Shown: positions 17,776 to 27,500 of the stretch, piece after piece | Numbering within the stretch: the stretch's first letter is position 1 | Layout: every line of letters begins with the position of its first letter | Source of the DNA: Arcanobacterium haemolyticum | Lineage (GTDB): Bacteria; Actinomycetota; Actinomycetes; Actinomycetales; Actinomycetaceae | DNA: 63,870 bases | Direction of reading: 5' to 3' | Assembly: GCA_021532125.1 (NCBI GenBank) | Contig: JADYUX010000008.1 | Coordinates: 1 to 63,870 of the forward strand | The notes under the pieces: model-generated | The model's database searches: none | Seen by the model: the letters and a program-made list of their open reading frames with translations, nothing else | Told to the model about the DNA's origin: nothing | Translations under genes and position numbers: made by a program

Positions 17776-19902
17776 TCACTCAGAATGATGAGCACCTCTC
17801 TTTTCGCTTCCAGCAGCACCTTCCACGCCAGAACGCTCCCCCGCCAGCGGATAGTGGCATGCCACCTGGTGAACGTCACCCGAGAGAACCGGCTGAATCT
17901 TGCACTGCTCCGTAGCAAACGGACAACGCGGCCGGAAGCGGCAACCCTCCGGAGGGTTAATCGCCGACGGCGGCTCGCCCTGAAGCTCGATTGCCGATTC
18001 CTCCCGCACAAAATCCGGATCGGGAACCGGGATCGCGTCAATAAGTGCCCGCGTGTAGGGGTGGCGAGGATTCTCCACAACCTCACGCGCCGGGCCTTCC
18101 TCGACGAGACGCCCAAGGTACATCACGCCAATACGATCCGCCATGTACTGAACGACCGCCAGATCGTGAGAGATAAACACATACGACATGCCCATCTCTT
18201 CCTGGAGATCCTTCATAAGGTTAAGGACCTGCGCCTGAACGGACACATCCAACGCAGATACTGGTTCGTCGGCCACAATGACATCCGGGGAAAGGGCCAA
18301 CGAACGCGCCAAACCGATGCGTTGAAGCTGACCTCCCGAGAACTCATGCGGATAACGGTCGAGCGTATCTTGAGGCAGACCCACCTGTTCAAGGATCGTC
18401 TCGATCCGTTTCGCGATCTCAGCGCGCGTGCCCATTCCCTGAATATGTAACGGCTCGCCAAGAATCTCGTCGATACGCATACGCGGATCCATCGCCGCGT
18501 AGGAATCCTGGAACATCATCTGGACATCACGATGGATGAGCCGGCGTTCCTTGCCTTTGAGGCTCGCGATTTCCTTTCCAGAAACGGCCACATCACCACC
18601 ACTGGGAGGCTCAAGGCCCGCAATGAGGCGACCGATCGTCGATTTCCCACAACCCGATTCGCCAACAAGACCGTATGTTTGCCCACGTTCAAGGGTGAAA
18701 GATACGCGATCAACAGCCGATACTGTTCCGAGCTTTCGTCGAATCACACCCGAGGAAACCGCCGAGTACTCCTTCGATACGTCGTCGACGACGAGGACGC
18801 GAGCCGGCGTATCCGCCACCTCCGTAGCCTGATCCTTGACGACCTCGTCGGTATCTGGACTCCCCTCCTGCTGGTCAGCGAAAGCCTGCACACTCTTTGC
18901 CGATTCATCGAGTGGCATCTCAGTTCCGGCACTCGGATTGAAGCAAGCAATCTGGTGCCCATTGATATCAACAAGCTCGGGAACTTCTGTGCGACACTTG
19001 TCCACCACCCATGGGCAACGATCCGCAAAGCGACATCCTGCAGGCTCCACACGGAGAGTCGGAGGCGTACCTGGAATAGTGAACAGCCTCGTCGCCTCAC
19101 GCAATGCCCGCTCAGGAAGAGCCGCAAGCAAACTATTCGTGTAGCGGTGGCGAGGATGATTGAAAAGCTCACGGGTCTGTGCTTCTTCAACAACCTTTCC
19201 CGCATACATCACAGCCACGCGATCCGTATGAGAGGCCACCACACCCAGATCGTGGGTGATAAGAATGACGCCCATCTGATATTCGTCGCGCAGATCGTCG
19301 ATTAGCTCAAGAATCTGGCGTTGGGTTGTCACATCGAGGGCTGTCGTCGGCTCGTCAGCGATGAGGAGGCTCGGGCGGCAGACAAGCGCCATAGCGATCA
19401 TGACGCGTTGGCGCATACCTCCCGAAAGCTGATGCGGATACGAATCCAACACCGATTCCGGGCGCGGCATACCCACACGTGTGAGCGTCTCGAGGCAACG
19501 CTCACGAGCTTCCGCCTTCGACATCTTCTGGTGAACGCGCAGCGGCTCACCTACCTGCTTACCGATCGTCATTGTCGGATTGAGCGAGGTCAGAGGATCC
19601 TGGAAGATCATGCCGATCTTCGTGCCGCGCAGGCGGCGGACATCCTTCGGACTTTCCTTCACCAAATCGACACCGTCAAGAAGAATCTTGCCGCCAGCCA
19701 CACGCCCACCCTGCGGGAGCAGACCCATGACCGAAAGCGCTGTCATCGTCTTGCCGCAACCAGATTCACCGACAATACCGAGAGTTTCACCAGAGCGAAC
19801 GGAAAGGTCGATACCGCCAAGAGCGTGAACGACACCCCCGCGCACGTCAATCTCAGTACGCAAACCTTCGAGCCGGAGCAGCTCATTCGTCGTCTCGTTC
19901 AT
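17776..19902 (-). CDS. Peptide ABC transporter ATPase, OppD-OppF fusion
   Basis: 708 residues containing two complete ABC cassettes. The first has Walker [14 protein letters not shown], signature LSGGMRQRV and Walker B LLIADEP, then the Opp-specific zinc or Fe-S-like C-terminal block with CRFADRCPW. After a linker of about 50 residues comes the second ([36 protein letters not shown]), ending in CRFRPRCPF. It therefore replaces the separate OppD and OppF of most systems. It powers peptide import with the two permeases upstream, starting 3 bp after the OppC-like stop with GAGGTGAG as ribosome site. Last gene of the operon. Confidence 0.93.
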   Translation of the reverse strand: MNETTNELLRLEGLRTEIDVRGGVVHALGGIDLSVRSGETLGIVGESGCGKTMTALSVMGLLPQGGRVAGGKILLDGVDLVKESPKDVRRLRGTKIGMIFQDPLTSLNPTMTIGKQVGEPLRVHQKMSKAEARERCLETLTRVGMPRPESVLDSYPHQLSGGMRQRVMIAMALVCRPSLLIADEPTTALDVTTQRQILELIDDLRDEYQMGVILITHDLGVVASHTDRVAVMYAGKVVEEAQTRELFNHPRHRYTNSLLAALPERALREATRLFTIPGTPPTLRVEPAGCRFADRCPWVVDKCRTEVPELVDINGHQIACFNPSAGTEMPLDESAKSVQAFADQQEGSPDTDEVVKDQATEVADTPARVLVVDDVSKEYSAVSSGVIRRKLGTVSAVDRVSFTLERGQTYGLVGESGCGKSTIGRLIAGLEPPSGGDVAVSGKEIASLKGKERRLIHRDVQMMFQDSYAAMDPRMRIDEILGEPLHIQGMGTRAEIAKRIETILEQVGLPQDTLDRYPHEFSGGQLQRIGLARSLALSPDVIVADEPVSALDVSVQAQVLNLMKDLQEEMGMSYVFISHDLAVVQYMADRIGVMYLGRLVEEGPAREVVENPRHPYTRALIDAIPVPDPDFVREESAIELQGEPPSAINPPEGCRFRPRCPFATEQCKIQPVLSGDVHQVACHYPLAGERSGVEGAAGSEKRGAHHSE

Positions 19903-19905
19903 AAC

Positions 19906-20856
19906 TCACCTCTTCCGCAGTCGTACTTCGAAGGAATCGCGCAGACCATCACCGATGAAGTTGAAGGACAGCACGATGAGGATGATGAGGATGCCCGGCG
20001 GGTATATCAACCACCAGTTACCCGAATACGCCTCAGGCAAGCCTGTCGAGAGCATGCCACCCCAGTTAGCGGCCGGCGGCGGGGCACCCAAGCCGAGGAA
20101 GGATAGGTATGCGACGTAGAGAATGGCGTCCGCAACCTGGAATGTTGCATTGACGACGACCGTGCCGATGGCGTTACGAACAATGTGCGTTCGGATCGCC
20201 CGCCCTGGCGTGCCTCCCATGCCTTTCATCGCGAGGATGTACTCGCGGGCACGCAAAGTGAGCGTTTCCCCTCGCACCAGACGTGCAGGGCCTAGCCACG
20301 CGAAAGCTCCAATGATGATGATGAGAAGTGGAACCGAAGGGGCAACGATCGTCGCCATGAGCATGAAGAGGAAGAGCGAAGGGATCGACATAAGAGCATC
20401 GACAATGCGCATCATGATGGCGTCGATCTTGCCTCCGGCGAAGCCAGCAATTGATCCCCAAATCGTGCCGAGGGCCGTGGCAAAGATGCCCGCAAGAAGG
20501 CCCACGATGATCGACGTCTGGCCTCCCACCATGAGACGACCTAGCTGATCGTAGCCGAGACCGTCAGTGCCAAGCGGGTGAGCCTTGGACGGGCGCAAAT
20601 ACATCTGGGCGAGATCGGTGTGTACTTGGTCGGTCTTGTAGATGAGTGGCCCGACAAAGGAGAACAAAACTAGAAGAATAACGATGATGAGGCCGAGCAC
20701 CGCGAGGCGATTCTGGAGAAACACCTCAAGGCCCTGACGCCACACGGACCGACGAACGGGAGGCTGGCCTGTCGTTGCCCCTTCCTGCGAGGCTCGATCC
20801 GGCTGCGTGACCTTTCCCGAATTTTCTTCCATTCCGGTGTTGTTGAGAACTGTCAT
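19906..20856 (-). CDS. Peptide ABC transporter permease (OppC/DppC type)
   Basis: 316 residues. A hydrophilic N-terminal extension of about 35 residues precedes the first helix (LEVFLQNRLAVLGLIIVILL), as in OppC proteins. The binding-protein-dependent transport motif with GSIAGFAGGKIDAIMMRIVD and the EAA loop (EYILAMKGMGGTPGRAIRTH) lie in the middle and last third. About six membrane helices. It overlaps the upstream permease by 4 bp (ATGA), indicating translational coupling. Forms the membrane channel with the OppB-like partner. Confidence 0.93.
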   Translation of the reverse strand: MTVLNNTGMEENSGKVTQPDRASQEGATTGQPPVRRSVWRQGLEVFLQNRLAVLGLIIVILLVLFSFVGPLIYKTDQVHTDLAQMYLRPSKAHPLGTDGLGYDQLGRLMVGGQTSIIVGLLAGIFATALGTIWGSIAGFAGGKIDAIMMRIVDALMSIPSLFLFMLMATIVAPSVPLLIIIIGAFAWLGPARLVRGETLTLRAREYILAMKGMGGTPGRAIRTHIVRNAIGTVVVNATFQVADAILYVAYLSFLGLGAPPPAANWGGMLSTGLPEAYSGNWWLIYPPGILIILIVLSFNFIGDGLRDSFEVRLRKR

Positions 20857-21809
20857 TTCTTGCCTGCCAATCGGATGCGCGGATCAGCCACGGCATACAG
20901 AAGATCAGCAAGAAGTGCGCCGATCACTGTTGCCAATGCCAGGATGATGGTCACCCCAAGCAGAATCGGATAGTCACGGCTCTGGGCAGCCTGCCAGAAA
21001 AGGAGACCCATGCCGTTGTAGTTAAAGAGAGTCTCAACTACGAGGGCGCCCGAGAACAGCGCCGGGATATACAAACCCAAGAGCGTGATAACCGGGAAAA
21101 GAGCATTTCGCAGCGTGTGGACGAAGACGACACGCGCCTCCGAGAGCCCCTTTGCTCGGGCCGTACGCACGTATTGCTCGTTGAGGTTATCCACCATGGA
21201 CGAACGCACATACCGCGAGTATGAGGCCACAGTGACGATGGCGAGGGTAAGAACAGGGAGAACAAAGGCTTTGGGATCACCGAGGACATCGGCAAGTGAA
21301 TATCCTTGCGGCGCTTCTGGTGGGAATATCGGCCACACCTGCGAGAACAAGATGATAAGGACGAGGCCGAGGAAGAAGATCGGCGTGGAATAGGCGAGCA
21401 TGGCGGCGATCGTCACCGCATAATCTGGTGCCTTGTTCCGTTTCACTGCCTGCCATACGCCCAGCGGAAGGGCAATAAAGATGGCGAGAATTGTGGAAAG
21501 AAGTGAGAGAAGAATTGTTTTTGGTAGGCGCTGCCCGATCGCATCAGAGACGTTTTGGTTGAGCTTGTACGAGTAGCCGAAATCGCCGTGAGCGATCTTG
21601 CCGACGTAACGCACATACTGCTCATGAATGGGGCGGTCAAAGGCGTTGTCGTGGTTGAACTGGTCGATCTGCTCTTGAGTGGCTTCTTTGCCGAGAGTAG
21701 CTCGCGCCGCACCGCCCGGAAGTGATTGCAATAGAGCGAAGGAAATCATCGTCACGAGGATGACGACGACGATCGCCTGCCCGATTCTTTTAAGGATAAA
21801 ACTGACCAT
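20853..21809 (-). CDS. Peptide ABC transporter permease (OppB/DppB type)
   Basis: 318 residues. The N terminus MVSFILKRIGQAIVVVILVTMISF is typical of OppB/DppB. A periplasmic-side loop follows, and the EAA motif YVRTARAKGLSEARVVFVHTLRNA lies near residue 210. Six predicted helices. ATG 21809 has GGAGG about 10 nt upstream. A strong intercistronic hairpin separates it from the binding-protein gene, a usual way to keep the binding protein in excess. Confidence 0.93.
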   Translation of the reverse strand: MVSFILKRIGQAIVVVILVTMISFALLQSLPGGAARATLGKEATQEQIDQFNHDNAFDRPIHEQYVRYVGKIAHGDFGYSYKLNQNVSDAIGQRLPKTILLSLLSTILAIFIALPLGVWQAVKRNKAPDYAVTIAAMLAYSTPIFFLGLVLIILFSQVWPIFPPEAPQGYSLADVLGDPKAFVLPVLTLAIVTVASYSRYVRSSMVDNLNEQYVRTARAKGLSEARVVFVHTLRNALFPVITLLGLYIPALFSGALVVETLFNYNGMGLLFWQAAQSRDYPILLGVTIILALATVIGALLADLLYAVADPRIRLAGKK

Positions 21810-21821
21810 TATTGACTCCCT

Positions 21822-21853
21822 CCGGGGGTGAGAGCGTGAACTCTCACCCCCGG
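21822..21853 (-). terminator. Intercistronic hairpin between binding protein and permease
   Basis: CCGGGGGTGAGA (21822-21833) pairs perfectly with TCTCACCCCCGG (21842-21853), a 12-bp stem with an 8-nt loop and no U tract. Likely a partial terminator or 3'-end stabiliser giving more binding protein than permease. Confidence 0.75.
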
Positions 21854-21868
21854 ATAATCAAGTCCTGA

Positions 21869-23671
21869 CTACTCCCAGGACCATTCCTCGGGGTACAAAC
21901 CGTTCATGAGATCCTGCGGGGCGACGCCCTTCAGGTTCGACTTGTAAGCGGAGATTTGGTACACGGGATTCGGCATCCACAGCACCGGAAGATCCTCTGC
22001 GAGGTACTCGTTGTACGCCTTGAGGGCGTCATCGTCGTCCGAATACTGCGTTGCTTCAATGAGCTTGTCAGCTTCGGGGTTCGAGTAGAGGCCGAGGTTC
22101 ACCGGAGCGTCGGTGGCGAAGAGACGCTCACCTGATGCGTAAACCGGGTAGTACCAGGAACCCTGAGATCCGAAGAAGGAGAGATCCCAGTTGCAGTCTT
22201 GACCCTCCTCGCACTTCTGCGAGACGGAGACGGAGTCGATGACTTCCTGGATGTTGATAACGATGCCGACCTTAGCCATCTGCGACTTGATTTCCGACAT
22301 CATCTTCGTCGTTGCAGCAAAGCCGGACTGCGAGACGAGCTTGAACTCAAGCTTGGCTCCTTCAGCAATGCCCTCACCACACTGGCCTTCGCCAGTTCCT
22401 GGCTTCTCACAGACTGTGTTGCCGTCTGGCACTACCTTCCAGCCGTGATCTTCAAGGAGTTTCTTGGCACCTTCAGGGTCGAACTTGTATGCGCAGCCGT
22501 TCATCGTGCCTCGGTCGTCGGTCGTCATCGGAACCGGGCCACAGGTCGGGGAGGCCATGTCGTTCCACACGGCCTTGGAGAGGGTTTCCTGATCAATGAG
22601 CATCTGCATGGCCTGGCGGATGTACTTCTGTGCGAAGATCGGGCCAGACGTGGGGTTGGCGAAGTTGAAAGGCATGTACGTAATGGACCAGCCATACCAC
22701 GGATCAACCGTGTAGCCCTTCTCTTCGAGGTAGCTCTTCTGGGAGATGTTGGCTGCCGGAACGTATCCGTAGTCAATTTCTCCTGCGCGAAGAACGTTGA
22801 ACTCGGCGTCGTCACCTGTGAAGGGGCGGAGAACAACCTTCGAGATCTTCGCCTTGTTCTCGCCCCAGTAGTTCTCGTTGGGAACGAGCTCTACCTGGCC
22901 GTCTGGCACGTACGACGACATCTTCCACGGGCCCGAAACTACCTGCCACAGTTCGTTCGTTGCGTAGGTGGAAAGATCCTTCGACTGTTCAGTGAGGAAA
23001 TCAAATACCTGCACGGCTCCGGCCGGATCGCGATCGAAGTCGCCCACTTCACCATCGAGGGATGTGCGATCCCATGCGTGTTGCGGCAAGGCCACAATCT
23101 TGTTGAGCTGGTTGCCGACGAACCATCCGGGCGAGAGCTTCTCGTTGGTTGTGAGCGAGAATGTGTGCTCGTCGATGATCTTGAATTCCGTGACGTTATC
23201 GGGGAAGGAACCCTTACGGTACGAAGCCCACTTGTCAGTGTTGTTCGTGACGAGGTTCCACCAGAATTCGATGTCACGAGTTGTGATGTCAACGCCGTCA
23301 GACCACTTGGCATTGTCTTTCAACTTGATTGTGACAGTCAGGCCGTCCTCGGAGAATGTGGGAGTTTCTCCAAGGGACTTTTCGGGCTTGATGTTGTACT
23401 CAGCGTCTGAATCGAGGTCATAGCCGTAGAGGCTGGTGTACATCGCGAGTGTGAGGTTTGCGTTCTCGCCCTGGGTGTAGCCAGGTGCGGAAACTGGGAA
23501 TACCCAATTAGGGGTACGGGACGCCATTGTTACTGACGTGTCTCCACCGCTTGCCTTGCCGCTGTCACTGTTGGACGGACTACCGCCAGATCCACACGCG
23601 GAGAGGCCGAGGGCTGCGACGACTGCGAGCCCGAGGCCCGCAATCTTCAGCCTTGATAACTTGCGTGTCAT
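21869..23671 (-). CDS. Peptide-binding lipoprotein of the ABC transporter (family 5)
   Basis: 600 residues from the ATG preceded by CAGGAG. The longest frame would add 56 residues before a perfect lipoprotein signal: MTRKLSRLKIAGLGLAVVAA then LSA-C26. The mature protein has the family 5 extracellular solute-binding layout: LTVTIKLKDNAKWSDGVDIT near 130, a long two-lobed body, and a C-terminal EDLPVLWMPNPVYQISAYK. It would be lipid-anchored outside the membrane and deliver peptides or peptide-like ligands to the permeases. First gene of the operon, divergent from the ROK regulator with a shared operator-like palindrome. The ligand is unknown; the downstream M81 peptidase hints at modified or cyclic peptides. 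Confidence 0.92.
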   Translation of the reverse strand: MTRKLSRLKIAGLGLAVVAALGLSACGSGGSPSNSDSGKASGGDTSVTMASRTPNWVFPVSAPGYTQGENANLTLAMYTSLYGYDLDSDAEYNIKPEKSLGETPTFSEDGLTVTIKLKDNAKWSDGVDITTRDIEFWWNLVTNNTDKWASYRKGSFPDNVTEFKIIDEHTFSLTTNEKLSPGWFVGNQLNKIVALPQHAWDRTSLDGEVGDFDRDPAGAVQVFDFLTEQSKDLSTYATNELWQVVSGPWKMSSYVPDGQVELVPNENYWGENKAKISKVVLRPFTGDDAEFNVLRAGEIDYGYVPAANISQKSYLEEKGYTVDPWYGWSITYMPFNFANPTSGPIFAQKYIRQAMQMLIDQETLSKAVWNDMASPTCGPVPMTTDDRGTMNGCAYKFDPEGAKKLLEDHGWKVVPDGNTVCEKPGTGEGQCGEGIAEGAKLEFKLVSQSGFAATTKMMSEIKSQMAKVGIVINIQEVIDSVSVSQKCEEGQDCNWDLSFFGSQGSWYYPVYASGERLFATDAPVNLGLYSNPEADKLIEATQYSDDDDALKAYNEYLAEDLPVLWMPNPVYQISAYKSNLKGVAPQDLMNGLYPEEWSWE

Positions 23672-23834
23672 GAGTGCTCCTGAGATTTGTCGTGGTTGTT
23701 CCTCGTATTCGTGGAACACAGCCGATAGACGGTCAATCTGGGGAAATACCAACATCGGCATCACCCTTATTACGAAGAAGTACCTCTTTGTACGAGTTTC
23801 TTCGTTATTACCCGCAGTATCGACTGTACTTGGT

Positions 23835-23899
23835 AGCATATCGAACTAACGACGGTTTGTGTCAAAATTTGACAAATCTCCCCCAAATTCCGGCATAAT
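23835..23899. promoter_or_regulatory. Divergent promoter region with operator-like palindrome
   Basis: The 15-bp palindrome TGTCAAAATTTGACA (23860-23874) provides a TTGACA -35 box to both strands. On the plus strand TTGACA (23869-23874), a 19-bp spacer and CATAAT (23894-23899) lead to the ROK regulator. On the minus strand TTGACA, 19 bp and TATGCT (23840-23835) lead to the binding-protein gene. A repressor on the palindrome would block both; the neighbouring ROK regulator is the obvious candidate. Confidence 0.6.
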
Positions 23900-23935
23900 C
23901 GCATTAAGTTATTCGGTCATCGAAGAAAGTAACCC

Positions 23936-25087
23936 ATGGGCCGCACAAACTCAGACATCGACGTCCTTGAGCTCATCGTTTCCGGCCGCGCCTCCACACG
24001 AGCTGACATAGCTCGCACAACCGGCCTGGCTCCCTCCACCATCACAGGCATCGTCACGCGCCTTGTTCGCTCCGGAGCCATCACCGAAGGCGGAACACGC
24101 GAATCCACGGGAGGCAGACCCGGATCAATCCTCGTCCCGGTCGTCTCAACGAACCGCTCAGTCGTCGCAGAACTCGGCGCCCATCACATCCACTTCGGCC
24201 TCGCAGACAACCGGGGAGTCGTCACTAACCAGACTCACTGCGCCATAGACATCTCTCACGGCCCGCAACCCATCCTGGAAAAGCTCCTCCGCGAAGGCGA
24301 GAAGCTCGCCAAGGCAACCGACACAACCCTCACCGCCCTCGGTATCGCCATCCCAGGCCCAGTCGATGCAGCAACCGGAACCATCATTGGCCCCAGCCGT
24401 ATGCCCGGTTGGAACGGCTGCAACATTCCCCAAGCCTTCAGCGAACTCACAGACCTTCCCGTCGTCGTCGAAAACGACGCCCGCATCGGAGCCTCCGGCG
24501 AATATGCATACCGGCGCCATATCGATCCGCGCACGCCCCTCGTCCAGGACTACATTTACGTCAAGGCAGGCTCAGCCATTGGCGGCGCCTTCGTCCAGAA
24601 CGGTGTGGTCTATTCCGGGTCACGAGGAATCGCCGGCGACATCACTCACGTGCGAGTAGAAGCCGGACTGGATCGCCCCTGCCAATGCGGCAACACCGGC
24701 TGCCTCGATACCATCGCTTCAGCCACTGCAGTCCGCGCAGACCTCCGCGATCAAGGCATCATCCTCGAATCCAACTCCGACCTCATCACCGCAGCACTCG
24801 ACGGGAACCCGGAAGTCGTCACCGCTATCCGCCACGCCGGGGTCGTCCTCGGCGAAGCACTCGCACGCAACGTCTCCTTCCTCGCCCCCCAAGCTCTCAT
24901 TATCGGAGGAACCCTCTCAAGCGTTGACGCGTACACAGCCGGCGTACGCCAGGCACTCCACGAACAATGCCTCCACTCGATCGTCGAACACTTCGTCGTC
25001 GAACGCTCCCTCGCAGGCAAGGACGCTGCACTCTGGGGGCTCGCAGACGCCATTCTCGTTCACACAACTCCCAGATCTACGTCGTAG
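23936..25087 (+). CDS. ROK-family transcriptional regulator
   Basis: 383 residues. The N-terminal winged helix-turn-helix (about 8-60, ASTRADIARTTGLAPSTITGIV) is followed by a ROK sugar-kinase-like domain with AIPGPVDAATG and the zinc motif CQCGNTGCLD (the usual final Glu is Asp). NagC/Mlc/XylR-type proteins repress transport and catabolic genes and release DNA on binding a sugar or sugar phosphate. ATG 23936 has GAAAG about 10 nt upstream. It is divergent from the peptide transporter and upstream of the M81/ROK/CutC genes, so it probably controls both. The ligand is not predictable. Confidence 0.9.
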   Translation: MGRTNSDIDVLELIVSGRASTRADIARTTGLAPSTITGIVTRLVRSGAITEGGTRESTGGRPGSILVPVVSTNRSVVAELGAHHIHFGLADNRGVVTNQTHCAIDISHGPQPILEKLLREGEKLAKATDTTLTALGIAIPGPVDAATGTIIGPSRMPGWNGCNIPQAFSELTDLPVVVENDARIGASGEYAYRRHIDPRTPLVQDYIYVKAGSAIGGAFVQNGVVYSGSRGIAGDITHVRVEAGLDRPCQCGNTGCLDTIASATAVRADLRDQGIILESNSDLITAALDGNPEVVTAIRHAGVVLGEALARNVSFLAPQALIIGGTLSSVDAYTAGVRQALHEQCLHSIVEHFVVERSLAGKDAALWGLADAILVHTTPRSTS

Positions 25088-25140
25088 ATCGTGACCCACG
25101 CACACCGTCGTGCATCCACCCCAACCCGAAAGAAGCGCAC

Positions 25141-26595
25141 ATGAAACCCCGCATCGCAATTTGTGGCCTCCACATCGAAAGCTCCACCTTCACCCCCTAC
25201 ACATCGACAGCCGACGATTTCGTCGTCACCCGCGCTGACAAGCTCCTCGCCCGCTACTACTGGATGAACGAAGACTGGGCGCAGCAAGTAGAGTGGGTAC
25301 CTGTTCTCCACGCCGGCGCGCTCCCCGGAGGAGTCGTCGAGAGGGAAGCCTACGAAACCTGGAAACAGGAAATCCTTGACGGCCTCACTGCAGCCGGTAA
25401 GCTCGACGCCCTCTTCTTCGATATTCACGGAGCCATGAGCGTCCACGGATACGACGACGCCGAAGGCGACCTCATCACAGCTATTCGTGGCGTCATCGGC
25501 ACCGAGCCGATCGTCTCCGCATCCATGGATCTCCACGGCAACGTCTCCGACGCTCTCTTCGCAGGCTGCGACCTTCTCACGTGCTACCGGATGGCACCGC
25601 ACGAGGATGCACTCATCTCACGCCGCCGAGCAGCCTACAACCTCGTCGACCGCGTCGTCTCCGGCAAAGGAAAACCCGTCAAAGCGCTCGTCCACGTCCC
25701 GGTCCTCCTCCCCGGCGAAAAGACCTCCACACGAATCGAGCCAGCCAAGAGCCTCTACGCTCTTATTCCTGGCGTTGAAGAACGCCCAGGTATCCTCGAC
25801 GCCGCCATCTGGGTGGGCTTTGCCTGGGCCGACCAGCCCCGATGCAAAGCTGCGATCGTCGTCACCGGCGACGACGAAGATGAGGTACGCGAACAAGCCC
25901 ACTTCCTCGCCAGCGAATACTGGCGCGTCCACAAGGACTTCGTTTTCGTTGCCCCTGTCGGCTCGATGGAAGAATGTCTCGACTTTGGCCTCACCGCCAA
26001 ACACCCCTACTTCATCTCTGACTCGGGAGACAACCCCGGAGCCGGTGGTGCCGACGACGTGACCGTCGCCCTCTCACACCTCCTCGAATGGGAACCCATC
26101 GTCACCGGAAAGTTTGAGACGGTGTACGCCTCGATTTACGACGCGACCGCTGCCGCAGCCTGCTGGGATGCCGGCGTGGGCAAAGAGGTGGAGGTCGAGC
26201 TCGGCGGCCACATCGACACGCGGGAACCCGGCCCGCTCACCATTCGCGGCACCGTCGAAGCCCTCCACGACGACATCCGCGGAGGGCACACCGCCGTCCT
26301 TCGCTGGAAGAGCCTGCGCATCATCATCACAACAAACCGCAACCAGTACTGCGAATTTGAGCAGTACGAGAACCTCGGAATCGACATCCGAGAAGCGGAC
26401 GTCGTCGTCGTCAAGATCGGCTACCTTGAACCCGACCTCTACGACACCCAAAACGACTGGATGATGGCCCTCACGCCTGGCGGCGTCGATCAAGATCTCG
26501 TGCGGCTCGGGCACCACCACATCAACCGCCCGATGTACCCCTTCGATCCCGACATGGAGATCACCGAGTTCCACGAGGTCGTGGTGAAACCATGA
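25141..26595 (+). CDS. M81-family metallopeptidase (MlrC-like)
   Basis: 484 residues. The N terminus KPRIAICGLHIESSTFTPYTS is the classical start of the M81/MlrC family. The predicted zinc ligands lie in SMD130-LH132-GN and the APH154ED motif, with FDIHGAM around residue 96. MlrC from Sphingomonas hydrolyses linearised microcystin; homologues in many actinobacteria have unknown substrates. Start ATG 25141 with AAAGAAG upstream, 53 bp after the regulator. The next gene overlaps by 4 bp. Its setting between a peptide importer and two sugar-type genes suggests it opens an unusual amide or peptide bond of an imported compound. Confidence 0.88.
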   Translation: MKPRIAICGLHIESSTFTPYTSTADDFVVTRADKLLARYYWMNEDWAQQVEWVPVLHAGALPGGVVEREAYETWKQEILDGLTAAGKLDALFFDIHGAMSVHGYDDAEGDLITAIRGVIGTEPIVSASMDLHGNVSDALFAGCDLLTCYRMAPHEDALISRRRAAYNLVDRVVSGKGKPVKALVHVPVLLPGEKTSTRIEPAKSLYALIPGVEERPGILDAAIWVGFAWADQPRCKAAIVVTGDDEDEVREQAHFLASEYWRVHKDFVFVAPVGSMEECLDFGLTAKHPYFISDSGDNPGAGGADDVTVALSHLLEWEPIVTGKFETVYASIYDATAAAACWDAGVGKEVEVELGGHIDTREPGPLTIRGTVEALHDDIRGGHTAVLRWKSLRIIITTNRNQYCEFEQYENLGIDIREADVVVVKIGYLEPDLYDTQNDWMMALTPGGVDQDLVRLGHHHINRPMYPFDPDMEITEFHEVVVKP

Positions 26596-27500
26596 GCGTT
26601 TTCGCCGGAATAGACGTCGGCGGGACAACGGTGAAATCCATCGTCGTCGACGAACACGGGGACATTATTGACGACGTCACCCGCGAAAGTAGCGTCGAAG
26701 GCACGATAACTCTCGTGCGGATGCTCGCATCTGAACTCGTCGAGCGCCATCCGGACATCGCCGGAATCGGCATCGTCACGCCTGGAACCGTCGATGCACA
26801 GGCAGGGGTAGTTGGCTACGCATCCAACCTCAACCTCACCAATGCGCACCTGGCACGCGAAGTTGAAGAAGCTTCCGGGCGCCCAGCTCGCCTCGACCAC
26901 GATGGACGCGGTGCCGGCATGGCAGAAATGCTTTTCGGCGCCGCCAGGCAAAGCAAGTCCAGCGTCGTGATCCCCATTGGAACCGGCATATCAGCCGCAA
27001 TCTGCCTACCGGGCATGGTGTGGGCCGGCGAAACATTCCAATCTGGCGAGATCGGGCACATTCCAGTGCGCCCAGGCGGCGATCCCTGCTCGTGCGGACA
27101 GCAAGGCTGCCTCGAACTGTACGCATCGGCCCGCGGCATCGGAAACCGCTACCACGAACGAACCGGCAAACCTGCCTCCGCACGCGCCGTGGAAGACAAC
27201 CTCGACTCCGATCCCGACGCTCGGGCGGTCTGGGACGAAGCCATCGACGCCCTCGCCCTCGTCCTCACCCAGCTCACCCTCACCCTCGACCCCGGCACAA
27301 TCGTCATCGCCGGAGGTCTCTCCGGTGCCGGCGAAACTCTCGTCGCTCCCCTCCGCGAAGCGCTCGCTCGCCAGCTCGCGTGGCGCGCAGCCCCGCGCGT
27401 CGTCGCCTCCAAACTCGGCAGCATGGCCGGGCGTTGGGGAGCCGCCGTCCTGGGGTGCCAGGCCGCCGGCTCTGATGCATACAAGGAATGGACCCTATGA
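26592..27500 (+). CDS. ROK-family sugar kinase
   Basis: 302 residues with no DNA-binding domain, so it is an enzyme rather than a regulator. Phosphate motif GIDVGGTTVKSIVVD is at the N terminus. The GTGISAAICLPG loop and the zinc-binding CSCGQQGCLE lie near residues 155-177. The family phosphorylates glucose, N-acetylmannosamine, allose, fructose and others using ATP; specificity is not visible. It overlaps the M81 gene and CutC by ATGA, so the three are translated as a unit. It implies that the imported substrate yields a sugar. Confidence 0.88.
   Translation: MSVFAGIDVGGTTVKSIVVDEHGDIIDDVTRESSVEGTITLVRMLASELVERHPDIAGIGIVTPGTVDAQAGVVGYASNLNLTNAHLAREVEEASGRPARLDHDGRGAGMAEMLFGAARQSKSSVVIPIGTGISAAICLPGMVWAGETFQSGEIGHIPVRPGGDPCSCGQQGCLELYASARGIGNRYHERTGKPASARAVEDNLDSDPDARAVWDEAIDALALVLTQLTLTLDPGTIVIAGGLSGAGETLVAPLREALARQLAWRAAPRVVASKLGSMAGRWGAAVLGCQAAGSDAYKEWTL

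Noticed and set aside
22199-23410. 403-codon plus-strand frame opposite the peptide-binding protein
   Set aside because: It is antisense to a well-recognised lipoprotein and shows no motif or ribosome site; high-GC codon bias produces such frames.
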